NCBI GenBank assembly: GCA_024684815.1
Contig: JAIKWL010000057.1
Coordinates: 1-64,000 of the forward strand
Reading direction: 5' to 3'
Source of the DNA: Saccharofermentans sp.
Lineage (GTDB): Bacteria; Bacillota; Clostridia; Saccharofermentanales; Saccharofermentanaceae
DNA: 64,000 bases
The translations under genes and the position numbers were made by a program. Positions within the stretch are counted from its first letter, which is position 1; the number at the start of each line of letters is the position of its first letter. Below are positions 34,149 through 43,601 of the stretch, piece after piece. Below the pieces are notes generated by a model. That model searched no databases, was not told where the DNA came from, and worked only from the letters and a program-made list of their open reading frames with translations.

Positions 34149-34964
34149 TCACATCAACCTCTTATACACATCCAGCAAACTCTCCATCTGATATTTAAGA
34201 AGCCAGGCAGCGTTGCTGTATTCGACTTCTTCTTTGAGGACTGAGATAAGTTTTGGGAAGTATTGTTCGGTTTCTTTTATTGTGCGGTAGATCCTTTCAC
34301 GCGAAAGGGCCCAGGACATGGTCGTGATATTGTTTGTACGGTCAATACATTTGACTAGTGTTGCCTTGGGATTTTGAGCGATTTGGTCGTAATACTCTTT
34401 CAGGACTTCATCGCGTTTCTCCGGTGGGATCTTTGCATGTGTCAATAGTCGTACTATTTCTTTTGTCTCATCATTTACAGGAAGATCATCATAAGTAACG
34501 CCGCAGTCTTCCACTACATCGTGGAGAAGACATGCGGCGATAATTGCATCATCTGTTATATTCATCGAAAGGGCATGACATGCCATGTTAAGCGGGTGAT
34601 AGATATAGGGGATGTCAGATCTTTTACGCTTCTGATCCTTATGAGCTTCAGTTGCAAATGTGACTGCTTTAAGGGTATTAGTAAGACCTAAGTTCTTAGC
34701 AGTGGTCTTCACATAAGTCTTCATGTGTTCCCAATTATAGATGGCATTCTTGGTCGCAAAGACACCCTTCTTCTCTTCCACCAAGGCTGACACTGAGACA
34801 TCAAATAGTTCAGCGAGTTTTATCAGTTTCTCCGTGTCAGGTTTGTACTCGTCTCTTTCCCAGGATGACACCGCTTGGAAAGTAATCCCAATCTTGTCAG
34901 CAACCTGTTCTTGCGTTAGACCTCGTTCTTCTCTCAATGATCTGATATTGCTCCCTATACTCAT
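34149..34964 (-). CDS. XRE regulator fused to RelA/SpoT-type HD hydrolase
   Basis: A 271-residue fusion. Residues 1-62 are a Cro/CI HTH (LTQEQVADKIGITFQAVSSWER). Residues about 95-270 resemble the (p)ppGpp hydrolase domain of Rel/SpoT and small MESH1-like enzymes. His123 (YHP), His148-Asp149 (LLHDVVED) and Asp208 (VKCIDRTNN) match the metal-binding H...HD...D set. No synthetase or ACT domain is present. It would couple alarmone-type nucleotide hydrolysis to DNA binding; the substrate is not proven. It sits inside the A/T-rich island. Confidence 0.88.
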   Translation of the reverse strand: MSIGSNIRSLREERGLTQEQVADKIGITFQAVSSWERDEYKPDTEKLIKLAELFDVSVSALVEEKKGVFATKNAIYNWEHMKTYVKTTAKNLGLTNTLKAVTFATEAHKDQKRKRSDIPYIYHPLNMACHALSMNITDDAIIAACLLHDVVEDCGVTYDDLPVNDETKEIVRLLTHAKIPPEKRDEVLKEYYDQIAQNPKATLVKCIDRTNNITTMSWALSRERIYRTIKETEQYFPKLISVLKEEVEYSNAAWLLKYQMESLLDVYKRLM

Positions 34965-35356
34965 AAGTGCCCCTCCTTATCAGATAATCAATCGTAAATG
35001 CCTTTCGGTCTCCTGTTGCTCATCACTCTATAGCAAAAAATAAATAGAAATCTTCCGGAACTGCCTAGCGCATTCCAATAAATCTGGTTGTCACCCGTGA
35101 AAAACATCTCTTTGCCCACAGGATAAAGCCTCTCACACCAATATTTTAGCGAGCGTGAGTTGAAGTTTCAATGAGAAATTCAAGTTAGACTTGAATAGGC
35201 ATATTCTTTTCAAATTTATTTATTCAATTATTGGCTATTATGTTTTTAAATATAGTTTATAATCTACTTACATTCTCTTCATTGAACGTTTGGCCATCCT
35301 TGGAGTATTCTTCATATAACTACTTGGTCATTATCAGTTTTACAGGAGATATCAGT
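34965..35356. other. Intergenic region with a perfect 8-bp palindrome
   Basis: Divergent spacer, A/T-rich. ATTCAAGT-TAG-ACTTGAAT at 35178-35196 is an operator-like palindrome, about 160 bp before the small gene at 35357. No gene is supported; the frame open from 35231 belongs to the downstream gene. Confidence 0.5.
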
Positions 35357-35689
35357 ATGAGTAAACTTACTATCAGAATTGTTGATGCTACCAAACCCAA
35401 AGCATATTTTATTTGTAAGGATTACAACATAAAACTTGACCCATTGGATTATGAGGCGCAAATTGAACTTGCTCCTGGAATTCAAGAATTAAAATATACA
35501 ATCGGAACTGGTGCTTCCATCAGTCTTTTTGCTGCCACTAAGACCAAATACAAAACCAAGATGCGTATTACAGAAGGAAAAAACCTAATAATGTCTTTAA
35601 CAATTGGGGTAAACCGCACCCATATCAAAGTTACTGATGAAAACGGTGTTCAAATTCCTGTTAAAACTTCTAAATTGTCATTAGCATGA
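35357..35689 (+). CDS. Small protein coupled to the helicase gene
   Basis: A 110-residue protein of unknown family. AGGAGA lies 6 nt before ATG 35357; the longer open frame upstream lacks any site. The sequence is mostly beta: SKLTIRIVDATKPKAYF, LAPGIQELKYTIG and LIMSLTIGVNRTHIKV. It resembles a small immunoglobulin- or PEGA-like domain but has no signal peptide, so it is cytoplasmic. Its stop overlaps the helicase start by 4 bp (ATGA), implying a stoichiometric partner of that enzyme. Confidence 0.75.
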   Translation: MSKLTIRIVDATKPKAYFICKDYNIKLDPLDYEAQIELAPGIQELKYTIGTGASISLFAATKTKYKTKMRITEGKNLIMSLTIGVNRTHIKVTDENGVQIPVKTSKLSLA

Positions 35690-37566
35690 TTGTTTATTCC
35701 GGAATAAAGACAGAGTTTTTACATAGTGTTGAGGACGGCTCCTTGGCTGACGAGATAAGCCGGACTATTTTGGAAAAGCTCGGAAGAAAGACTCCTGAGA
35801 ATGAATTCAGATCTTGGCAGAATTCTCTCACTAATATGTACATCGTGATGAACGATTCCAATATTCCTGATAATTCCGGTGTAGCAATCGAATACAATAT
35901 TCCCCAAACAGCTAAACGTGTAGATTTTATAGTATCCGGATATGATGCAAAACGCCGTCCATCGATTGTTATTATTGAATTAAAACAATGGGAAAAACTA
36001 ACAGCCATAGAAGGTGTAGATGCTCTCGTCGAGACATTTACCGGCGGAGCTAACAGAAGGGTTGTACACCCGTCCTATCAGGCATGGTCTTATGCGCAAC
36101 TGATAAAGGATTATAATTCGACGGTTCAGGATAAAGAGATACAAATAAGACCCTGTGCATATCTTCATAACTATGAGCGTAAAGAAAATGATCCGATCGA
36201 CAAAAAGTGGTATTCAGATTATTTAGAGGAAGCTCCTGCTTTTACAAAGCGAGATAATAACAAATTGCGAGAGTACATTAAGAAAAGCATAGTGACCGGG
36301 GACAATAAAGAAGTCCTCTATTATGTTGATAATGGCAAGATCCGTCCATCAAAGAGTCTCCAGAATTCAATTGCAAAAATGCTTAAAGGCAATTCTGAAT
36401 TCATCATGATTGATGAACAGAAAGTTGTTTATGAAGACATTCTTCGTCTTTCCGGTTTATGTCAAAAAGACGGAAGAAAGCGCACTATCATATGTCAAGG
36501 CGGTCCTGGTACCGGAAAGACAGTTATTGCTGTTAACCTGTTAGCCGAGCTTACTCAAAGGAATCAGCTTGTTCAGTATGTTTCAAAGAATAGTGCTCCC
36601 AGACAAGTGTATTTGAAGAAGCTTAAAGGGTCCTTTAGAAAAAGCAGCATTGATAATATGTTTAAAGGATCCGGAACATTTTTTGATGCACCTGAAAATA
36701 TGGCCGGCACACTTCTTGTTGATGAAGCTCACCGATTGAACGAGAAATCCGGCATGTTCCATAACAAGGGAGAAAACCAGATCAAGGAAATAATACATGC
36801 ATCATTATGCAGCGTGTTCTTTATTGATGAAGAACAACGTGTGACGATGGATGATATAGGAAGTGTTGATCAGATTAAGCGCTGGGCTCAAGAAGAGGAT
36901 TCGCAAATCTATGAGATGGAACTTGTATCTCAATTCAGATGCAACGGATCTAACGGTTATTTAGCATGGCTTGACAATATTCTTCAAATACGAGAAACAG
37001 CAAATTACGATCTTGAGGATATTGATTTTGATATTCGTATTTGTGATACACCAAATGAAGTAAGAGATATCATTTTTGAAAAGAATCGCACTTCCAATCG
37101 AGCAAGGATTCTGGCGGGATATTGCTGGAATTGGAATAAGAATGAAGCAAACAATTCTTCATATCATGATATTAAGATTGGCGATTTTGAGATGAGTTGG
37201 AATCTGGATAGCGGTGAACCATTTGCTGTTTCCGATACTTCTGTTAACGAGATAGGCTGCATACATACTTCACAAGGTTTGGAGTTCGATTATGTCGGCG
37301 TAATCATCGGTGAAGATATCCGCTATGAGAATGGAAAAGTCATAACTGATTTCACGAAGAGAGCAGGAACAGATCAATCTCTTAAGGGAATCAAAATGAT
37401 GAGTAAAGATAATCCGGAAGAAGCAAAACGCCGTGCTGACGAGATTATCAGAAACACTTATCGTACACTCCTCACTCGCGGTATGAAGGGATGCTATATA
37501 TACTGTGTTGATTCGGAACTGAAGAAATATTTTAAGGAAAGACTCAAAGATAAACAGAAAACATGA
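35686..37566 (+). CDS. DUF2075/Schlafen-type helicase with N-terminal nuclease-like domain
   Basis: A 626-residue ATPase. Residues 1-220 contain a PD-(D/E)xK-like core (KRVDFIVSGYD, then IVIIELKQWE). Residues 255-620 are a superfamily 1 helicase of the DUF2075 group: Walker A GGPGTGKT at about 272, Walker B LLVDEAHR with Asp346/Glu347, then IHTSQGLEFDYVGVIIG and NTYRTLLTRGMKG as the later motifs. Such nuclease/helicase fusions occur among restriction-like and phage-defence genes. It is coupled to the small gene upstream and has no methylase nearby. Confidence 0.88.
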   Translation: MIVYSGIKTEFLHSVEDGSLADEISRTILEKLGRKTPENEFRSWQNSLTNMYIVMNDSNIPDNSGVAIEYNIPQTAKRVDFIVSGYDAKRRPSIVIIELKQWEKLTAIEGVDALVETFTGGANRRVVHPSYQAWSYAQLIKDYNSTVQDKEIQIRPCAYLHNYERKENDPIDKKWYSDYLEEAPAFTKRDNNKLREYIKKSIVTGDNKEVLYYVDNGKIRPSKSLQNSIAKMLKGNSEFIMIDEQKVVYEDILRLSGLCQKDGRKRTIICQGGPGTGKTVIAVNLLAELTQRNQLVQYVSKNSAPRQVYLKKLKGSFRKSSIDNMFKGSGTFFDAPENMAGTLLVDEAHRLNEKSGMFHNKGENQIKEIIHASLCSVFFIDEEQRVTMDDIGSVDQIKRWAQEEDSQIYEMELVSQFRCNGSNGYLAWLDNILQIRETANYDLEDIDFDIRICDTPNEVRDIIFEKNRTSNRARILAGYCWNWNKNEANNSSYHDIKIGDFEMSWNLDSGEPFAVSDTSVNEIGCIHTSQGLEFDYVGVIIGEDIRYENGKVITDFTKRAGTDQSLKGIKMMSKDNPEEAKRRADEIIRNTYRTLLTRGMKGCYIYCVDSELKKYFKERLKDKQKT

Positions 37567-37662
37567 TTATCTGTGCGTTTATTTCATCTTAGTCATTTAG
37601 GCTCAAATGACTAAGTTAAATCACTTAATGTCCCATTTTTATTATTTTCTGTTGAGCATACA

Positions 37663-37917
37663 TTATCTGCGCTTTCTGTATAAATCAGCATCACTTCTGG
37701 GCATCTGATCATCTTCAAACTCACCTAAATATGTAACATCATGGTATTTCTGACCATCATACTCATATCCGGTATATGAATAACCTTTCTGCGTTGTGCC
37801 CTCGTATGGTTCGAACTCTGAAGCTGCTTCTTCCTTCGTGTAATCCGAAGAATCAAACCAGATTCCTTCCTTTTCTTCCTTCCAACCGATCTTTGTAGCT
37901 TTAAATACATGTCTCAT
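37663..37917 (-). CDS. Small hydrophilic protein
   Basis: An 84-residue, Tyr/Glu/Asp-rich cytoplasmic protein with a clear AAAGGAG before its ATG. It has an acidic middle and a basic RKRR end. No family is recognised. It forms a unit with the small membrane protein upstream (19 bp gap) at the border of the A/T-rich island. Confidence 0.6.
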   Translation of the reverse strand: MRHVFKATKIGWKEEKEGIWFDSSDYTKEEAASEFEPYEGTTQKGYSYTGYEYDGQKYHDVTYLGEFEDDQMPRSDADLYRKRR

Positions 37918-37936
37918 TTTCAGTTCTCCTTTCGTT

Positions 37937-38146
37937 TTAACGGAAATACTCTACTTCATCTTCTGGGAAACAATTTTCTTCTGGATTTGAAACTGCCTTT
38001 ATAATGCCCAAAACGATTTCGGATATCACTGCAATTGCTGCTAAAGTTGCATCATCTATCGGTCCTATAAAAAGGTCTGGCATAACAACATACAACACAG
38101 CAACGATAGCAATAATCATCTGAACTTTTCCAATGTTATTTTTCAT
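37937..38146 (-). CDS. Small membrane protein, DUF1232/YkvA-like
   Basis: A 69-residue protein with two short hydrophobic segments separated by PDLFIGPIDDATLAAIAV, which recalls the PDFIPxxGxxDDxxV core of DUF1232 (YkvA) proteins. ATG 38146 follows GGTGATT more closely than the ATG 9 bp earlier. Function unknown. Confidence 0.6.
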   Translation of the reverse strand: MKNNIGKVQMIIAIVAVLYVVMPDLFIGPIDDATLAAIAVISEIVLGIIKAVSNPEENCFPEDEVEYFR

Positions 38147-38468
38147 AATAATCACCTTAATCCTTTCATAAACTAATACTGGACAATTAAGACTCTCTGT
38201 AGCTACTCTTTTTTGTATCTCAACGTCACAATCATCTGCCTAAGTTCATACATCAAAAGTGTAGATTGATGTATATTTGTATATTACCAACCATCCTATG
38301 CAGTATGGTCTGCTGACAGCATACAATTAGGACATTCCCTTCCCCCCCTTCTTCCGAACTCACCAAAGCATTCATTGTTTTTTTGTTAAATTTGTGGCTT
38401 TGATGGGTGGGGTATGGGTGGTGCTTATCGGTTAGAATGAAGCATCACTTTATTGGGGGAGGTTTTCC
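38147..38468. other. Intergenic region before the cell-wall-binding gene
   Basis: No gene. A strong ribosome site, GGGGGAGG, lies just before 38469. TAGAAT near 38434 is a possible -10 box, with no good -35. Otherwise nothing is recognised. Confidence 0.5.
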
Positions 38469-39878
38469 ATGAAAAATCGAATGGATGTAAAGAATTGGAT
38501 CTCGATTCTGATCGCCCTGGGAACGGTTGTATCGATTGGCTGTATGGTCATGGCTGACGATGAGACCGTTACAGATGATGTTCAGGTTGAGACAGTGTCC
38601 GTTGAAGCTGATGATGCCGCAATCGAAGGATGGTATCAGGATGATACGGGATACTGGTTCTATTTTGAGAACGGTGTCAAGGTCACCGGATGGAAGCAGA
38701 TAGGCGGCAAATGGTATTACTTTAGAGACAACGGCAAGATGTATACAGGTGTGCACTACGATGAACAGTATGACGGATATTATGTTTTCGGATATGACGG
38801 TGCAATGATTACCGGAAGATGGGAGCAGTGCGATCAGGCCTGGTATTATCTCGGGGATAACGGAAAAGCCTATAGGGGCTGGAAGAAGATCGACGGGCAG
38901 TGGTATTACTTCACCGAGACCGGCTCGCCCTATGCATATATGAATAATATTTTCGAGTTTACAGAAGGCAAATTCACATATCTCGGACCGTCAGGCGCGA
39001 TGCTTACGGGATGGCAGAAATATTATGACCGCTGGTATTATTTTGACCATGTAACAGGCGAAGGTCTGGAAGGCTGGCAGAAGATCGACGGCAAGTGGTA
39101 TTATTTCGCACCTTATAATTCATGGGGACCTTACATGTACCAGAACACCGTGGCAACGATCACGGATAAGTATAACACTTCAAATCTCTATGCATTCGAT
39201 GAGAACGGTGCCATGATAACCGGCTGGTATAACGATTACGTTAAGACTGACCGCAACGGCAACAAAGTATATGCAGGCAACTGGTATTATTTCGATTCCA
39301 CCGGCAAGGCTTTGGAAGGCGGCTGGCATAAGATAGACGGCAAATGGTATTACTTCTCCATGACAGGAAAGCCCTATGCTTACAGAGACGGTATGTTCTA
39401 TATTGAGGGCAACTGGTATTACTTCGATCCTGACACATGTGAGATGGTAACAAGAAGATGGGTAGGCCCTACGGATAACCGGGATTATAAGAACTGGTAT
39501 TACTTCACGGTGGACGGACTTCCCGCTGTAGGCTGGACCAAGATCGACGGTAATTACTATTACTTCCAGGAGAACGGAGAGTATTGTCCTTACATGAAGA
39601 CCGGATTCCATGAAGAAGGAATAAACAGATATTATCTAGGCGACAACGGTGCCATGAGGACCGGATGGTTCACGGCATTGGGCGGCTATTACTTTGCCAA
39701 AGATGACGGCAAGATAATCAAGTCTTCCTGGGTGGAGTGCAACGGAAAGATCTACTATCTCGGGTTCAACGGCAGGATGTATACAGGCCTTCGGATGATA
39801 GACTCGATCCACTATGAATTCGGAACTGACGGAGCGTGTATTAATCCTCCGAAGAATGTAACTATAGTAAAGATTTAA
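38469..39878 (+). CDS. Secreted cell-wall-binding repeat protein
   Basis: A 469-residue exported protein. The signal peptide is at 1-29 (cleaved near VMADDE), followed by an acidic linker to about 55. The rest consists of about sixteen aromatic repeats of the choline/cell-wall-binding type (CW_binding_1), each built on GWKQIGGKWYYF or W-Y-Y-F-x-x-x-G patterns. No catalytic domain is present, so it is a surface adhesin or wall-bound scaffold. It is monocistronic, with a hairpin after the stop. The same repeat type occurs in the deacetylase at 41196. Confidence 0.92.
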   Translation: MKNRMDVKNWISILIALGTVVSIGCMVMADDETVTDDVQVETVSVEADDAAIEGWYQDDTGYWFYFENGVKVTGWKQIGGKWYYFRDNGKMYTGVHYDEQYDGYYVFGYDGAMITGRWEQCDQAWYYLGDNGKAYRGWKKIDGQWYYFTETGSPYAYMNNIFEFTEGKFTYLGPSGAMLTGWQKYYDRWYYFDHVTGEGLEGWQKIDGKWYYFAPYNSWGPYMYQNTVATITDKYNTSNLYAFDENGAMITGWYNDYVKTDRNGNKVYAGNWYYFDSTGKALEGGWHKIDGKWYYFSMTGKPYAYRDGMFYIEGNWYYFDPDTCEMVTRRWVGPTDNRDYKNWYYFTVDGLPAVGWTKIDGNYYYFQENGEYCPYMKTGFHEEGINRYYLGDNGAMRTGWFTALGGYYFAKDDGKIIKSSWVECNGKIYYLGFNGRMYTGLRMIDSIHYEFGTDGACINPPKNVTIVKI

Positions 39879-39892
39879 TAATTCTTTTATGG

Positions 39893-39916
39893 TAAGGACC
39901 GGGCAACCGGTCCTTA
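39893..39916 (+). terminator. Hairpin after the cell-wall-binding gene
   Basis: Perfect 10-bp stem TAAGGACCGG (39893-39902) with CCGGTCCTTA (39907-39916) over a GCAA tetraloop. The tail TCCTTGTT is only weakly U-rich. Confidence 0.65.
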
Positions 39917-40006
39917 TCCTTGTTCCCTGATTTTTTGATTAAAGATTTAGTCTGCTCTTTGTGTTATAGTTTCGTATGTTAATAAATCAGAGGCTTAAAC
40001 GGGAAA

Positions 40007-41083
40007 ATGAATACATTAGTACCTGAAGAATCATTAAATCTTGAAGAACTTCGCAAAAGGCCAGACGTCGCTCTTATAAGCGATGAGGCATCTTCACGCG
40101 AAGAAGTGGCAGATGCGATATTAAAGTATCTGAAGCTTTCCAGAAGGGACAGGAGATTTTCCGATTACTACTCGGTCAAGCTTTTCGGGAGCAACGTGGC
40201 AGACATGTTCGTCACGATGCTCTACAGGTTCAAGTTCGAATCGCCGATTCCCGTAAATGAGACGCTGTTCATTACAGAACCCGATCTTTATTACAACAAG
40301 AAGGCTTTCGATGAAGGGGCGATCAATCTCTGTTTTGTCATTGGGTATTCGGGATCGGGTAAATCAGTCCTCACACGTGAATATGAAGGATCTTCAATTG
40401 AGAAGGTCTCGCTTGATGACCTGGTATGCGCCAAGGATCACTTTACTCTTAAAGAACTTAAGAAATCAGGAGATCTTCTTTATAACTTCTTTACAGGATC
40501 CGGAGCGGAATACTATGTGTCGCTTGAAGAACGCGACCTGTTTTCTGACAGGAGCGCGGTATTCGTGAAGTTCATTAACTTTGCAATGGAATATGCTGCC
40601 TCACATAAAGATAAGAAATACATCCTTGAAGGTATTTGGACATACATGTTCTTTGACGATCCGTCTCTGTTCGACAGGTATGCCGTCTTCATGAAGGGCA
40701 CATCTCTTATCAAGTCGAGATTAAGAAGGCTCGTGAGGGAAGCCGGCAACAGCCCTTCGGAATCCTGGGACAGATTGCTGGAGTTCGGGATCTATGCAGG
40801 AGACTCTGCTCTGCGCGACATCAATGTGGATAAATGGAGACATCACTTTGAGAAGCTCCCGGGAACCGTCTTCAAGCCGGAGGACAACAGGTTCACTCTG
40901 CTGGCCGAGAGCATAATGGATCAGATAAACAGCATCAACGAGTGTTTTGTCCACGGGGACAGAGAAGGCATACAGCTGATTATGGATCGGGCTTCCTCTG
41001 ATGAGGATATGGATATGTCCGCAAAAGTCATAGTTACCGAAGAGTGTAAGAAGGCTTTGACAGATCTTGATGAAAAGGCCTGA
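40007..41083 (+). CDS. P-loop nucleotide kinase-like protein
   Basis: A 358-residue cytoplasmic protein. The N-terminal 100 residues are of unknown type. A P-loop GYSGSGKS lies at about 114-121 (preceded by CFVI), followed by SLDDLV and a downstream ILEGIW/Asp region typical of zeta-toxin- or AAA-type small kinases. The lid region carries clustered arginines (SRLRRLVREAG). Substrate unknown; a zeta-like sugar-nucleotide kinase or a phosphotransferase acting on small molecules are options. No antitoxin-like gene is adjacent. Confidence 0.75.
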   Translation: MNTLVPEESLNLEELRKRPDVALISDEASSREEVADAILKYLKLSRRDRRFSDYYSVKLFGSNVADMFVTMLYRFKFESPIPVNETLFITEPDLYYNKKAFDEGAINLCFVIGYSGSGKSVLTREYEGSSIEKVSLDDLVCAKDHFTLKELKKSGDLLYNFFTGSGAEYYVSLEERDLFSDRSAVFVKFINFAMEYAASHKDKKYILEGIWTYMFFDDPSLFDRYAVFMKGTSLIKSRLRRLVREAGNSPSESWDRLLEFGIYAGDSALRDINVDKWRHHFEKLPGTVFKPEDNRFTLLAESIMDQINSINECFVHGDREGIQLIMDRASSDEDMDMSAKVIVTEECKKALTDLDEKA

Positions 41084-41195
41084 TCTGCCTTAATCCTGCC
41101 GTTTAATTCTTACAATATGTAACCTAATTGTTTCACATAAGCCATTATTACCGTGATAGACTTGTTCATGAAATAAATAACGAGTCAGTACGGTT

Positions 41196-42476
41196 ATGGC
41201 AAATAAAAAAAGAACATTTACAGCAGCAGCAATAGTCATTGTCCTTTTGGCAGTGGCAGCATTCGTATGTTATGAGGTCTTTATCGTCAAGAGAGGATGG
41301 GTAAAGACTAATGAGGGCACATACTATTACGATAATAACGGAAATGCATATTCAGGCTTGAACACCATGCCCGACGGAACGAAGAGATACTTCGATCCGG
41401 CTACGAACCTCATGGTCACGGGCGAATACCAGATCGACGGAAACAAATATCTTTTCGACGGTGAGGGAATAATGCAGTTCGGTGTTCAGAAGACCGGCGG
41501 TGTTTCCAAATACTACGATACCGAGACCGGTATCTTAAAGACCGGATGGATCGATACCGAAGGCGGCAAACTCTACTTCAATGAAGAGACCGGCGATCAG
41601 GCCTTAGGGCTTACGGTCATTGGCGGACTGCAGTATTATTTCGATGCGCAGAGCGGCCTTATGAAGACGGGCGAGATCGAAGTCGACGGAGAAAAATACT
41701 GCTTTGATGATACGACCGGAGCAGGCTTTGACGGATTCTATGAAAACAACGGCGTAAAGCACGCTTATATGGGCGGAAAACTGTTAAGGGACGTAAGAGC
41801 CTATGCTGACAAGCACCTCTATTATTTCGACAGCGAAGGCGAGATAATCCGTGATGTTGACGGCACCAAACCGATGGTCGCTCTTACATACGATGACGGT
41901 CCATCCATCTATACAGATTCAATACTTGACACCTTCGAGGAATATGGTCAGAGATGCACCTTCTTCATCGTCGGAGACAGGATCTCCTGGAACGAGGATC
42001 AGGCAAGGCGCGAAACTGCAATGGGCTGTGAACAGGGAAACCACACATACAGCCACAACAGACTCACCGACCTGACCGCAGAGGAGATGCAGGAAAAGCT
42101 CAAAGGAACCGACGACGAACTCATTAGGATATCCGGCAAACCTTCAACATGCTTAAGACCTCCAGAAGGCAAATGGAACGATACTCTTAAATCCGTATGC
42201 GGCTGCCCGATTATCCTTTGGAGCGTTGACTCACGTGACTGGGAGAGCAAAAACGCCGATAAGATCTGCAACCGTGTCATAGGTCACGTCCAGGACGGTG
42301 ATATCGTCCTCATGCACGACCTTTACCAGGCAACGGCAGATGCCACCAAGCGCATCGTTCCGTCACTCATTGAGGCAGGCTTCCAGCTTGTAACCGTTGA
42401 AGAACTCGGACTTATCAAAACCAACGGTACCGGCCTCGAAGACGGTGTCGTCTACTATTCGATACCCAACAGGTAA
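41196..42476 (+). CDS. Polysaccharide deacetylase with cell-wall-binding repeats
   Basis: A 426-residue membrane-anchored enzyme. The TM anchor spans about 7-27. Aromatic wall-binding repeats (GTYYYDNNGNAYSG type) cover 35-215. The NodB domain spans 225-415: the Asp-Asp pair in LTYDDGPS, the His pair in GNHTYSH, RPPEGKW and the final IVLMHD are all present, so the metal-dependent active site is intact. It probably removes acetyl groups from peptidoglycan or another wall glycan, giving lysozyme resistance. Confidence 0.93.
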   Translation: MANKKRTFTAAAIVIVLLAVAAFVCYEVFIVKRGWVKTNEGTYYYDNNGNAYSGLNTMPDGTKRYFDPATNLMVTGEYQIDGNKYLFDGEGIMQFGVQKTGGVSKYYDTETGILKTGWIDTEGGKLYFNEETGDQALGLTVIGGLQYYFDAQSGLMKTGEIEVDGEKYCFDDTTGAGFDGFYENNGVKHAYMGGKLLRDVRAYADKHLYYFDSEGEIIRDVDGTKPMVALTYDDGPSIYTDSILDTFEEYGQRCTFFIVGDRISWNEDQARRETAMGCEQGNHTYSHNRLTDLTAEEMQEKLKGTDDELIRISGKPSTCLRPPEGKWNDTLKSVCGCPIILWSVDSRDWESKNADKICNRVIGHVQDGDIVLMHDLYQATADATKRIVPSLIEAGFQLVTVEELGLIKTNGTGLEDGVVYYSIPNR

Positions 42477-42506
42477 TTTAATTGGGGCAGATTCCATCAA
42501 AAAGAC

Positions 42507-43442
42507 TTAGTTATCTCTCGCATCCCACTTCTTCATGACTTCGACCGAGCGTTCGACGACCTTCTCGCTGGCTTCACCTTCCATGCGGTGCCCTGCACCG
42601 TCAATGACGACATATTCGCAGTCTGGAAGAGCCGCACGCGCTTCATCGAAGAAGTGAGGGTCTTCGCCAAAGCTCCCTTCGGTACCGGTAATGATGACCG
42701 TAGGGATCATGCACTTGGAGATCAGTGAATAGATATTCGTGGTGATCGTCTGCTTGTGCTCAAAATGCATTATGTCTGCAGCATAAAAACTCGGATCGAC
42801 AAGGATCAGACCTTTGATCTCGGACTGCCTCAGCGTTCCGGCATATGAAGTCACCAGTCCGCCCATGCTGTGTCCGTATAGATATATATTAGAAGTATCA
42901 ACATATGAGATATATTCGAGCGAATCGATCACGGCATAAAGATCCAGCACCTGCTCGAAGATAAAATCACCGAGATATTCCGGGTCGGCATAAGAATCCG
43001 GAGGAGTTCCGTTCTGGAACTGGAATTCGATCACGGCATAACCTTTTTCGCTGTAGCTTTGCGCCTTATTGGAATACCGTCCGAAATGGGAATAAAGTCC
43101 GCCCGATATGACGATCGTCTTAAAAGGTCCTTTGCCTTCGGGATGCGTTATCTTTCCTTCAATGGGATTGCCGTCTCTGTAAAAAGTTATATATTGGATC
43201 TGCCCTTCTTCATCTTCAATCTCAGGCTCTTTTATCGAATAATCTATCGACAGGAAGATTGGCAATTGAGGTTCAGTCTCTCTGGGTTCTGTGGACATCA
43301 TTATCCTTTGGACCGTGGTCTCGGGGGGTGTCTCCGAAGGCTCGGTAACCTGCGCTCTGCCGCATGATGTCAGCAAAACGAGCATTACGGAAACAGCAGG
43401 AATGATGTGTCTTTTAATATTCACCGGTTGACCCACACTCAT
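42507..43442 (-). CDS. Alpha/beta hydrolase lipoprotein
   Basis: A 311-residue lipoprotein: N-terminal signal with lipobox LTSC (Cys27), a Thr/Glu/Pro-rich linker and an alpha/beta-hydrolase fold. The nucleophile elbow is GHSMGG, the oxyanion region VISGGLYSHFG, and the final His lies in GAGHRM; an acid is likely in the DPS/EGSFGEDP strands. It is related to dienelactone-hydrolase or lipase-like esterases with a surface location. The substrate is unknown. Confidence 0.88.
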   Translation of the reverse strand: MSVGQPVNIKRHIIPAVSVMLVLLTSCGRAQVTEPSETPPETTVQRIMMSTEPRETEPQLPIFLSIDYSIKEPEIEDEEGQIQYITFYRDGNPIEGKITHPEGKGPFKTIVISGGLYSHFGRYSNKAQSYSEKGYAVIEFQFQNGTPPDSYADPEYLGDFIFEQVLDLYAVIDSLEYISYVDTSNIYLYGHSMGGLVTSYAGTLRQSEIKGLILVDPSFYAADIMHFEHKQTITTNIYSLISKCMIPTVIITGTEGSFGEDPHFFDEARAALPDCEYVVIDGAGHRMEGEASEKVVERSVEVMKKWDARDN

Positions 43443-43601
43443 AATATCTTTTAGAATTATAGCATGGTATCAGATGCTGCTTTCTGATCCATATGGGACC
43501 CAATCTTAGAGATAATTTGCATCGAAAATTTTATCTTTATTTTTCAAACGGCTTTTGGTATTATATATAGGTTTAGGCATTTTTAATACCAGGGGGATTG
43601 T

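Noticed and set aside
40007..41083. Classic epsilon/zeta toxin-antitoxin locus
   Set aside because: No antitoxin gene precedes it and the protein has an extra N-terminal domain.
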